Source of the DNA: Alviniconcha marisindica
Lineage: Eukaryota; Mollusca; Gastropoda; Provannidae
Assembly: GCA_018857735.1 (NCBI GenBank)
Contig: JABMCL010003147.1
Coordinates: 1 to 64,000 of the forward strand
Reading direction: 5' to 3'
DNA length: 64,000 nt
Below are positions 38,140-46,425 of this stretch, one piece after another (positions within the stretch are counted from its first letter, which is position 1; each line of letters begins with the position of its first letter). Under the pieces are notes generated by a model, which was not told where the DNA came from, made no database searches, and was given only the letters and a program-made list of their open reading frames with translations. The position numbers and the translations under genes were made by a program.

Positions 38140-41100
38140 TGAGATGAGTAGAGTGTATCCTTATATCTTTGTAAGCGCTCTGGGCTCTTACGAGATGGGG
38201 CGCCATAAATAATCTGTTATTATTATATCATTATTACGTAATGACATGCAATCCTGATTTCCAGTGATGGAATGGCCTGGAAATTTGTTTTTAACGTGCA
38301 GTCAACCATGGTGGTTTTATATCGGGGCAAATGATAATGACACCCAAGCTATGAGTTGGCTGAGTTGATTTCCTCCTTGGAACTTGAGAAGTGCCTTTTC
38401 ACGGGCTCACTGCACCCTGTGACTCAGTTTGGGAAAGAGTAGCTGTGAAGACAGTATGCAGGGGCCTGGTAGCAAGGTGCTTCACTCACAACAGATGTGA
38501 ACCACTGTGGCGTGCATGAAACCCTACCTTGTGGAATCTGTGTGTGTTGTGTGTTGTGTGTGTGTGTGTGTGTGTGTGTGTACATCACATGTCTGTGTGG
38601 TGGGTGGTGGTGGGTGGGTTGAGAGAGAGAGAGGGGAGTTGTGTGTGTGTGGGAGTGGGGGGGGTGTTGGGTGGGGGCGGGGGAGGGGAGAGAGATGGGG
38701 GGGGATGTGGATGTGTGTGTGTGTGTATGTCTGTGTGGTGGGTGGGGGGGTGAGGTTGGGGGTGGGGGGGGGGTGTGAGGAGTGAGAGTGGTGAGGGGAT
38801 GTGTGGTGTGTGTTGTGGAGGGGGAAGAGGGTGTATGGTGGGGGGGGGGGGGTGTAGGGTGTGTGAGGGATAGAAGGGGCTGTGTGGATGTGGTGGGTGT
38901 GTGTGGAGGGGGGAAAGGGGGGGGGGGGGGGGGGGAGGTAGATAGAGGGGGGCTGCGTGGATGTGGTGGGTGTGTGTGGAGGGGGGAAGAGGGTGTATGG
39001 GTGTGGGTGGGGTGGTGGTGTAGGGAGTGTGAGGGAGATAGAAGGGGGCTGCGTGGATGTGGTGTGTGTGTGTGGAGGGAGGAAGAGGGTGTATGCTGTG
39101 GGTGTAAAGGGCTAGGATGAAAGTCGTGATAATTGTACTTGTGCCTTTTAATTTGTTACATAGCAGTCATATTATGTGTGTGACACTGTTTATTTTTAGA
39201 GTGCATTTCCATAAGTAATATATACTTTATTACTGCACTGTCTTAAACAGAGACTCTTTTATACATGTAGATATTCTTTCTTTCTTTGTAATTCATGTGT
39301 GGCACCCACATTTTCCTTTGAATCAGTGAATGGAATAAAGAGGGACTCTCACTTGACTTGACTGTGGAACCTCTGAGCAGGCTAAAGAATGAATGATCTT
39401 GTCACAGAAACAGGAGTGCTTTGTGTGTATAGTGCATACACTGTGTTGGTCTGACAGTGTGGTGAATGTTCTGCTCAGGCCATTGCGGTGGCGTCGGACG
39501 GACTGGAGTGCTTTGTGTGTACAGAGCATACACTGTGTTGGTGTCATTGTGTGGTGAATGTTCTGCTCAGGCCATTGCGGTGGCGTCGGAAGGACTGGAG
39601 TGCTTTGGCGGCCAGGGTTACATCGAGGACACAGGCCTGCCCTCCATCCTGAGAGACGCGCAGGTAGGGTGTGTTCTGGCTTTGTCAATTGCTGAACTTC
39701 CTCACCGAAAGGGAGGTCTGCTTGTTTTGATGATGTCCATTTCACCTGTGTATGTGCTGATTATCTGGGAGGTTACTTTGTCCACATGTCTATTCACCTG
39801 TAGGTTCTGACTATCTGGGAGGTCTGTATTTATGTGTCATGCTGTCTGGGAGGTTACCTTGTCCACATGTCTGTATTCACCAGTCTGTATCTGGGCTGTC
39901 TGTATTCACCTGTCGGTGCTGATTATCTGGGATGTCTGCATTCACCTGTAGGTACTAGCTGGGATGTCTGTATTCACCTGTAGGTACTATGTGTACAGTC
40001 TATATTTACCTGTATGTACTAACTGGGATGTCTGTACTCACCTGTAGGTACTATCTGGGATGTCTGTATTCACCTGTAGGTACTATCTGGGATGTCTGTA
40101 TTCACCTGTAGGTACTATCTGGGATGTCTATATTCACCTGTAGGTACTATCTGGGATGTCTGTATTCACCTGTAGGTATTATCTGGGATGTCTGTATTCA
40201 CCTGTAGGTATTATCTGGGATATCTATATTCACCTGTAGGTACTATCTGGGATGTCTGTATTCACCTGTAGGTATTATCTGGGATGTCTATATTCACCTG
40301 TAGGTACTATCTGGGATGTAGGTACTATCTGGGATGTCTATATTCACCTGTAGGTACTATCTGGGATGTCTGTATTCACCTGTAGGTATTATTTGGGATG
40401 TCTGTATTCACCTGTAGGTAATATATGGGACGTCTGTATTAACCTATAGGTGTTGATTATCTGGGATATGTATTCACCTGTTGTGCTTGACTATCTGGGA
40501 GATTACCGTGTCCACATGTCTGTATTCACTTGTAGGTGCTGACTGTCTGGGAGGTTACCTTGTCCATGTGTCTGTATTCACCTGTAGGTGCTGACTCTGG
40601 GAGATTACCTTGTCCATGTGTCTGCATTCACCTGTAGGTGCTGACTCTGGGAGATTACCTTGTCCATATGTCTGTATTCACCTGTAGGTGCTGACTGTCT
40701 GGGAGATTACCTTGTCCATGTGTCTGTATTCACCTGTAGGTGCTGACTCTGGGAGATTATCTTGCCCATGTGTCTGTATTCACCTGTAGGTGCTGACTAT
40801 CTGGGAGATTACCTTGTCCATGTGTCTGTATTCACCTGTAGGTGCTGACTCTAGGAGATTACCTTGTCCATGTGTCTGTATTCACCTGTAGGTGCTGACT
40901 ATGTGGGGTGTCTGTATTCACCTGTAGGTACTGACTGTCTGGGATGTCTGTATTCACCTGTAGGTACTGACTATCAGGGATGTCTGTATTCATCTGTAGG
41001 TACTGACTATCTGGGAGGGCACGACCAATGTGCTGTCCTTGGACGTGCTCCGTGCCCTCGTCAAATCCCAGGGGGCCGTTCTCAAGGCTTTTGGCGCTGA

Positions 41101-42508
41101 CGTTAGCAGTCGCCTGGCTTCAGCCTGCGGGTCACGCTGAACTTGAGGAAGCAGTGGACAAAGTCAGGAAAGGTGCAGACGGCATTCTGGGGTATGCGGC
41201 CAACAATGCCTCTCAGCTTGAGATTGCCGCCAGAGACTTTGCCTACAGCATCGCCCGTGTTGCCATAGGTAAGCTTTCCATGTGTTGTGCAGAGGTGGTT
41301 TTAGTTTGTTTGAGTTTTGTTTCTTGGGGGGTTTGGAGGTTGTTTTGTGTTTAAGTGAGTTTGTTTGGGGGGGGGGGGGTTGCTGGTATCATTCTGTTTT
41401 CATCTTGGGATTTCTTGATACAGCTTCAGATCAGATAGCAACTGATTTGATACATGTTGTAAAAGTAAAAGTCTGGACGAAACCTGAACAAAGTGCATTT
41501 TGCTTGCACCTTCACAGATGATGATGATGAGGGTTGTACCTGCCAACTTTTAAGATTTGGTGTGTTTTTCAGGCTCCCTGTTGATCGAGCACGCAAGCAG
41601 CAGTGTAGGAACCGCGCAGGATGTCTACGCTGCACAGAGGTTAGTGCTTCACGCCGTTGGCGCGGCTGTTTTCATGTGGCTGGCATTAGTGGCTGGCATT
41701 TTGTCGACCTAACCATCAGTGATATGTGATGTTCATTCTCATCCCTGGTCGCTGTCAGCAGTGACGCATGACACACATTCTCATTCATGGTCACTCTCAG
41801 TAATGCATGTCACATGTTGTCATTCCTGGTCACTCTCAGTGATGCATGACGCACATCATTCCTGGTCGCTCTCAGTGACGCGTGATGCACGTTGTCATCC
41901 CTGGTCGCTGTCAGCAGTGACGCATGACACATATTGTCATACCTGGTCACTGTCAGCAATGATGCGTGATGCACGTCGTCATACCTGGTTGCTGTCAGCA
42001 TTGATGCGTTACACACCTTGTCATCCCTGGTCACTGTCAGCAGTGATGCATGACACACGTCGTCCCATGATGCACGTTGTCATTTGTAGTTGCTGTCATC
42101 AGTGATGCGTGACACACCTTGTCATCCCATGACGCACATTGTCATCCCTGGTCGCTGTCAGCAGTTTATGCTGTACAAATATTTCATTATTATTGTTAAA
42201 TGACTGTGGCAGAGGAGTGGTTGTGTATCAGGGTGGTCAGTGAACAGAGGTTCTGCTGTATTAAAATAAGAATGAGAATAGCGGTCATTTCTATAGCGCT
42301 GCATCTCACCAACAAGGGTGAGCACACTGTGCTTTACAAGATCAACTATAATGTATAGGTTAAAACCTCAAGACTAAGAAATGATATAGTCATAATATTG
42401 TATTCCTTGCACACAAACACACACACTCGCGCTCATGCACACACATGCATACACACACTCACACACACACAGACACGTACGCACACACACACACACATGT
42501 GCGCGCGT

Positions 42509-42541
<33 letters not shown>

Positions 42542-42710
42542 CGTTTGTGAAAATGTACGTCTTAAATATCATGACCCTCCTGACAGGTGGTGTGACAGAG
42601 ACCTGACGCCAGTGCTGACAGCAGCGGCATGCAAGTCCTACACCGCAGACTCCTTGACTGCTGACCGACAGCTCGTCTTTGATGGATACCTGCACCCTAG
42701 CCGACTGTGA
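24431..42710 (+). CDS. AidB-type (ACDH-11-like) acyl-CoA dehydrogenase, 13 exons
   Basis: Flavoenzyme of the acyl-CoA dehydrogenase family, AidB-like branch; the family oxidises acyl-CoAs using FAD. Exons: 24431-24691, 30809-31041, 32040-32139, 33499-33622, 33931-34073, 35046-35195, 35612-35706, 36450-36549, 37519-37659, 39571-39663, 41000-41268, 41573-41639, 42587-42710. All introns are GT-AG and phases agree, except for one surplus base in exon 11 near 41126. The product would be about 632 residues. Residues 1-25 are basic and Ser/Thr-rich without acids, which suits a mitochondrial presequence. Family motifs: PPQLGNQY (63-70), [21 protein letters not shown] (exon 3), [16 protein letters not shown] (224-239), [11 protein letters not shown] (exon 5), RRQAFG (380-385), CFGGQGY (exon 10) and IWEGTTNV. 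E486 in the last aligns with the catalytic glutamate of the family. The start ATG has A at -3. Intron 1 contains a Ty3/Gypsy element. Confidence 0.9.
25353..25688 (-). repeat. LTR (3' LTR of the element)
   Basis: Bounded by TGTCA and TAACA (TG...CA ends). It pairs with 30395-30711. It is longer than its partner mainly because of a (TA)n expansion at 25540-25569. By eye roughly a tenth of aligned positions differ between the LTRs, so the insertion is not recent. Confidence 0.9.
25689..25700 (-). other. Polypurine tract
   Basis: On the minus strand AGGGGAAAGAAG lies directly before the 3' LTR, the position expected for the plus-strand primer of reverse transcription. Confidence 0.7.
25963..29042 (-). 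pseudogene. Ty3/Gypsy pol, broken
   Basis: The piece at 27987-29042 holds protease and reverse transcriptase: the protease motif reads IDTASAKS, with Ala in place of the usual Gly of DTG, and the RT active site reads FMDDI. 27755-28036 holds the RT thumb/connection. 27505-27741 and the start of 26835-27533 hold RNase H. The rest of 26835-27533 has the integrase zinc-binding region (HEEHLG...CQDC) and HIDF, the first catalytic aspartate. 26518-27009 has SDNGPQF and AAERF, the other two catalytic sites. 25963-26439 carries the GPY-type C-terminal domain ([18 protein letters not shown]). Frame breaks separate these pieces, so no complete polyprotein is encoded. Confidence 0.9.
29107..29996 (-). 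pseudogene. Ty3/Gypsy gag, broken
   Basis: 29793-29996 encodes the N-terminal part. A frameshift leads into 29240-29827, which resembles a retrotransposon capsid and ends in a zinc knuckle. The knuckle reads [13 protein letters not shown], then TGA (29240-29242) exactly where its last Cys is expected. The same frame continues past the stop into a second CX2CX4HX4C knuckle ([14 protein letters not shown], about 29170-29215). Confidence 0.85.
30395..30711 (-). repeat. LTR (5' LTR of the element)
   Basis: Bounded by TGTCA and TAACA and homologous to 25353-25688. On the minus strand the next bases inside the element read ACTGGCGATGAGGATAAAC. The TGG near the LTR edge is compatible with a tRNA primer-binding site, but the tRNA cannot be named. 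Confidence 0.9.
31430..31520 (+). repeat. Interspersed repeat tail, ATT-rich end
   Basis: GTATCCTTATGTCTTTGTAA, then GCTCTTATGAGATGGGGTGG and a TTATTA-rich end. A close copy lies at 38150-38227. It lies in intron 2 of the dehydrogenase gene. Confidence 0.6.
31530..32060 (+). repeat. Tandem copies of the exon 3 acceptor region
   Basis: Four diverged copies (starting about 31533, 31653, 31790, 31910) precede the true exon 3 at 32040. Each carries GAGCAAGCTGTACTTGTT or a variant, the start of the exon; the last three also carry TTCCAG. Units are about 115-140 bp. The copies lose the coding frame after about 20 codons. Confidence 0.8.
33760..33860. repeat. (GT)n microsatellite
   Basis: GT dinucleotides with GTGAGTGAGT and GCGT interruptions in intron 4. 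Confidence 0.9.
34500..35060 (+). repeat. Tandem copies of the exon 6 acceptor region
   Basis: About five units of 103-113 bp precede exon 6 (35046). Each unit contains CTCTCATTGTCATGTATTCT, an AG, then ACCAAAGGCTTGTC and GAGTTGAAAGA. The unit ending in TTGCAG at 34942 reads in the exon's frame ([12 protein letters not shown]) for 24 codons before a stop. Confidence 0.85.
35745..36290 (+). repeat. Polypyrimidine TCC/CTT array in intron 7
   Basis: Units of TCCTCTTTCTCCTCATCC and variants, almost pure pyrimidine on the + strand for over 500 bases. Translations on both strands (Ser/Phe/Leu-rich or Glu/Lys/Arg-rich) are artefacts of the repeat. Confidence 0.95.
36640..36955. repeat. Long (CA)n microsatellite in intron 8
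   Basis: About 315 bases of CA dinucleotides with occasional TACA and GCACA interruptions. Confidence 0.95.
37140..37510 (+). repeat. ~30-bp diverged tandem repeat before exon 9
   Basis: About twelve units of TTCACCACTGGGTTTTCCAT plus variable bases, running up to the exon 9 acceptor at 37518. Confidence 0.8.
37634..37925 (+). repeat. ~72-bp repeat copying the exon 9 donor
   Basis: The end of exon 9 (ATGAAACTGTACACCGGC, then AAACAG|GTAGGT) and the following intron bases occur four times at near identity, starting about 37635, 37709, 37782 and 37854. Every copy keeps the 5' splice site. One unit is 24 codons long and contains no stop in the exon's frame. Confidence 0.9.
38150..38227 (+). repeat. 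Interspersed repeat tail, ATT-rich end
   Basis: GTATCCTTATATCTTTGTAA, then GCTCTTACGAGATGGGGCG and TTATTATTA. Copy of the element at 31430-31520. Confidence 0.6.
38287..38335 (-). repeat. SINE-like 3' tail, minus strand
   Basis: TTTTTAACGTGCAGTCAACC, then ATGGTGGTTTTATATCGGGG, is the reverse complement of the tail at 7602 and 52336. Confidence 0.5.
38510..39110. repeat. GT/GGGT-rich imperfect repeats
   Basis: (GT)n and G-rich DNA. From about 38870 there are three units of 60-110 bp containing GGATGTGGTGGGTGTGTGTG and GGAAGAGGGTGTATG. A pure G run lies near 38918-38935. Confidence 0.85.
39413..39600 (+). repeat. 92-bp repeat duplicating the exon 10 acceptor
   Basis: GGAGTGCTTT recurs at 39413, 39505 and 39597, a 92-bp period. 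The acceptor TTCTGCTCAG and the first exon 10 bases GCCATTGCGGTGGCGTCGGA occur twice, at 39479 (decoy) and 39571 (true exon). The decoy runs into intron sequence after the first 12 codons. Confidence 0.9.
39780..40999 (+). repeat. Array of ~30 copies of the exon 11 acceptor
   Basis: Units of about 32 bp (GGTACTATCTGGGATGTCTG plus TATTCACCTGTA), then about 50 bp (GGTGCTGACTCTGGGAGATT plus CCTTGTCCATGTGTCTGTATTC...). Exon 11 itself starts at 41000 after TTCATCTGTAG with GTACTGACTATCTGGGAGG. Each unit is therefore a copy of the 3' splice site plus the first 15-20 exon bases. Confidence 0.9.
41735..42170 (+). repeat. ~40-bp tandem repeat in intron 12
   Basis: About ten units of TCATCCCTGGTCGCTGTCAG plus CAGTGACGCATGACACAC. 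No exon sequence is included. Confidence 0.85.
42410..42540. repeat. (CA)n microsatellite before the last exon
   Basis: CA dinucleotides with GTACGCA and GCGCGTGC interruptions, ending about 45 bases before the exon 13 acceptor. Confidence 0.9.
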
Positions 42711-43060
42711 GACAAAAACAACGGACACCTGCACCCTAGTCGACTGTGTGACAAAAACAAAACAAAGGCTATGGTTGGTGATATCTCTTTGAAAGTTTGA
42801 TGGTGCCAGGCTTTGTTACTAGTGTGGATTTCCATATGCCTATGAAAAGTATTTCTTTGAGAAGATCACAGTGCTCAGAGATGCTAATGAAATGTAACTG
42901 TTTCCCCTTAGTTCTGGGGTTATTTCCCTTGATTTTTTCATGAATGGCTTATTCAGGCACATCAGGGGGGAAAGCGGACTAAAAAGCTGTTCAGATCAGA
43001 TGAGACGAGACATGCAGTGTAGCGTTAGGTATAATTCCCCTTCCCCCACCTCCTGGGGGT

Positions 43061-43400
43061 GAGCCGGTTTGGCCTAGCGGTAGGGCATTAGGCTGGTAAG
43101 CAGAGGGACCTCGGTTCAAATCCACTTTGGCTCTCTTTTCTCTTCAAAAAGGTTGTGGTTTGCATGTGTCTTGTCACTTTGTCCCTCACAAGTAATGAAA
43201 CATTAAAATGGCTCTCATTACTTACTGCCCATCTTAATGCAGAAATCACTGTGGTGGTGACAGTATAGCGATAGGTATATAATCTTCTTCCCCCCCTCTG
43301 TAACCCCCCCCCCCCCCCCCCCCCCTTCTCCCCGTCCCTACAAAGCCTTGTGGTTTCTGTGGATGGGAAGCACCACATTTACTTACTTACCTACCTCCGG
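43061..43400 (+). mobile_element. tRNA-derived SINE
   Basis: The head at 43061-43133 has an A box (TGGCCTAGCGG, 43070-43080) and a B box (GGTTCAAATCC, 43113-43123), as in RNA polymerase III promoters, and its ends GAGCC/GGCTC can pair. The arms are too degenerate for a functional tRNA call. The unrelated body ends in CTTACTTACCTACC. A weakly similar body segment (CCCTCACAACTAAGGAAACA) lies near 23205. Confidence 0.6.
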
Positions 43401-43679
43401 GGTACTTATCTCCTGGCCCAGTACCTCTCCAGAGATGAGTTGGCATTAATTAAGTGTAAAAACCAAGATGGCCAATTCATTGCAGCGAGATACGTGATTC
43501 GGTGCAGAATGAATGAGTAATGTGCATCAGTTCTGGACTTACTACTAGTTGAAGAGTTCTTGTGCAACAGATAAAAAAATGTGCCATAGTGTTTGCATAC
43601 ATGTTTTGTTGTTTGTTAGTTTTTCTATGGGTCTGTTTGATTGATTTTGCTGCTTTTGTATGCATTCCTCTAAAGTGGA

Positions 43680-44165
43680 GTGATAGGTTGGTGTGTGCAG
43701 ATGTCCTGCGGCATAGGTTGGTGTATACAGTTGAACTGTGGCATAGGTTGGTGTATGCAGTTGTCCTCTGGCATAAGTTGGTGTATGCTGTTGTCCTGTG
43801 GTATATGTTGGTGTGTACAGTTGTCCTGTGGCATAGGTTGGTGTATGCAGTTGTCCTGTGGCATAGGTTGGTGTATGCAGTTGTCCTGTGGCATAGGCTG
43901 GTGTATGCAGTTGTCCTGTGGCATAGGTTGTGTATGCAGTTGTCCTGTGGCATAGGTTGGTGTATGCAGTTGTCCTGTGGCATAGGCTGGTGTATGCAGT
44001 TGTCCTGTGGCATAGGTTGTGTATGCAGTTGTCCTGTGGCATAGGTTGGTGTATGCAGTTGTCCTGTGGCATAGGTTGGTGTATGAAGTTGTCCTGTGGC
44101 ATAGGTTGGTGTGTGCAGTTGTCCTGTGGCATAGGTTGGTGTGTGCAGTTGTTCTCTGGCATTTC
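43680..44165 (+). repeat. 30-bp minisatellite
   Basis: About sixteen copies of GGCATAGGTTGGTGTATGCA plus GTTGTCCTGT. Since 30 is a multiple of three, frames stay open on both strands for up to about 200 residues. They have no start context or homology, so no gene is inferred. Confidence 0.92.
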
Positions 44166-44169
44166 GTGT

Positions 44170-46286
44170 GTTTGAAGAGTTGTGTGCCAGTTAGGCAGCT
44201 GCATTCTGCCTTCATAGGTGTTTTATCACAGCTGAGTGAATTTAGGATGTTGCCTAAGTACAAAAATAAACAGTATGCTGAGCATATAATATAACCTAGT
44301 CAGGATGTCTCTAGGTTTTGTTTCATTTCTTAGCCATTAAAGAGAGAGAGAATTTTCACAAGGTCTACACCTGGTCAGGTTGTCTTTATATTTTATTTCA
44401 TTGTCTTAGACATTCTTTGAAAAAATATTGTACACAAAAATATATATGCAATAGGTCATAATTTTCGCAAGGTCTGTTGTTTTTCCCCATTGATATTTTG
44501 GCATAAATCAGTTTGATATCTTGAGACCACATCTCAAGCATGCTGCTTGCAAACACCACTGGTGTCAAAGAAATAACTGACTGACAATTATGTTCACTTT
44601 GTGGAAGAACCCAGAACCATCAAAGGTTCTCCCTTTTAAAGCCTGGAGTAGGTCAGAATATAGCCATTCATGCTTTGTCTGCTGTTAGGAACTTCTTCCT
44701 TTTTTCTTTTTTGACCTTCTGGTGCATTCAACTTCATTTATTTTAGATCCTCTCACCAGTGTCACAAGCAGCTGATGCTGAGTAGTTGCCAAATATGAAC
44801 AGGCTCCAAATCATGATGCTGTATATCATAACAGTGAATAAGAAATGTGCTTGTGATTTGATAAATTGTTTTGATTTTGTACTGAGGAACTCGTCTCCAG
44901 AGTATTTCTCAGTTGTAAGTGAAATGTGAATAGTGAATGATAAGATGTGCTTGTTATTGACTTTTAATGAGAGTAATAATAACGATTTCTATAATGCTGT
45001 ATCTCACTGACGAATGTTAAGATATGCTTGTTATTGACTTTTAATGAGAGTAATAATAGCAGCAATTTCTGTAACGCTGTATCTCACAGACAAGGGTGAA
45101 CACACTGCGCTTTAATTTTGACTTGACTGTGTTTGCTGTTGACTGTGCCAGCTTTGGAGTTTGAATGCTAGTCACCCCTCCGCAACTGGCAGCGATAGTT
45201 TATAACGTCAGTGAAATGCCTTTTGGTCTCCGGTGATTGTTAAAGGTGTGGAGTTGAATGAAAGTCAATCATGTGTGATTTATTGCATGGTGGTTGTTAT
45301 CCGTCTTTGATTACCTGTGATAGACATTATACTTACAGCCAAGAATGGAAAAACAGTGCAAATTAGTTGATTGACTTGTGCAAGTTGTTTGGTATGAATG
45401 TGTATGCTAGCTGCTCAATGATAACTCATTATTTATTAGTTGTGTACTACTTGAACTCCAGATGGCATATAATAAAGCTTTATGACTTTGTTTGAGTACT
45501 TTGTGCTTGATACAAACAGCATGGATAATAATAAAAACCCACATGTCTGAACTTGAAGAGTTGAAATTCAAGTTTTCGGTCGTGTGTAGGTTGCTTTAAA
45601 ATGTAATGTGCTTTATTTGAAATTATGGAGTGTACCCGTTTGCTTGAAGAATGCTGTTGTTTTGAAATGTAATTCGTTCTGCTTAATACAGGGCTGTCAT
45701 TTCATTCCCAGCACCTTTCTTTTACCGCCCACTGAGTTGCGTTGCTCCTTTTTTTTTTTTTTTTTTGGTGTCATGTTGCTCCTTCTGTTGTGTCACATTT
45801 GATTCCCATCACCTTTCTTTTCTCCACCGAGTCGTGTTGCTCCTTCTGTCTTGTCTCATTGAAGCAAGTGGTTAGGACTTTTTCCCAGAAAATGTTTCTT
45901 TTTTTTCTTCCTCTTTTTTTTCTTTTCTTTTTTTAAGATGTAGGGTCTTTTGTGTGGCTTTTGCCAAGTGGCTGGAAGATGACAGGTAGTATGTGCCAAT
46001 CTGCTGCTGTATGCTACTAGTATTTGTCATCAGGCATTTTGTAAGTTTAAAAAATAAATAAATCATTCTGTTCATTCCTTTTTGATATTTTTCTATTACC
46101 TGGTATCGATAAATCAGACAGACAGCTTGATGATACAAGCATAAAGCTTTATGTGCTTTAAAATGTTTTATTTAACAAAGGCAGTATTGAAGGGGCTAAC
46201 TTTAAACAAAAAATTGTGTTTGTATATGATTATATGCATGTATGCTTTATTGTCGATTTTGGATTGATTTTGTAGATTTGAAATTA
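44170..46286. other. Unassigned DNA downstream of the dehydrogenase gene
   Basis: AATAAA at 44265 and 45471 are possible polyadenylation signals for the dehydrogenase gene, but the 3' end cannot be fixed. A copy of the CAGAATATAGCCA repeat lies near 44650. Two copies of a repeat with CTGTATCTCACTGACGA / CTGTATCTCACAGACAAGG lie near 44995 and 45080, with a relative near 42300. T-rich runs lie at 45749-45765 and 45898-45935. Confidence 0.4.
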
Positions 46287-46425
46287 GAAAGGATTTACAT
46301 ACGAGAAGATCACGTTTTTAAGTGTATGTTTGCTTAAGACAGAGTTTAATCATCCAGAGGGATTTGACCTTTGAAAGGATTTACATATATGAGAAGATCA
46401 CGTTTTAAAGTGGAAGTTGCACTGC
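46287..46425 (+). repeat. ~87-bp tandem duplication at the DIRS insertion site
   Basis: GAAAGGATTTACATA...GAAGATCACGTTTT occurs at about 46288 and 46374. The following bases TTTGCTTAAGACAGAGTTTA occur after the first copy (46329) and again only at 48127, beyond the DIRS-like fragment. Confidence 0.75.

Noticed and set aside
43061..43133. Functional tRNA gene
   Set aside because: A and B boxes are good but the T stem and anticodon arm do not pair, and the sequence continues into a SINE-like body.
43477..44294. Open frames of about 200 residues on both strands
   Set aside because: A 30-bp minisatellite unit keeps any frame open; no start context, domain or splice structure.
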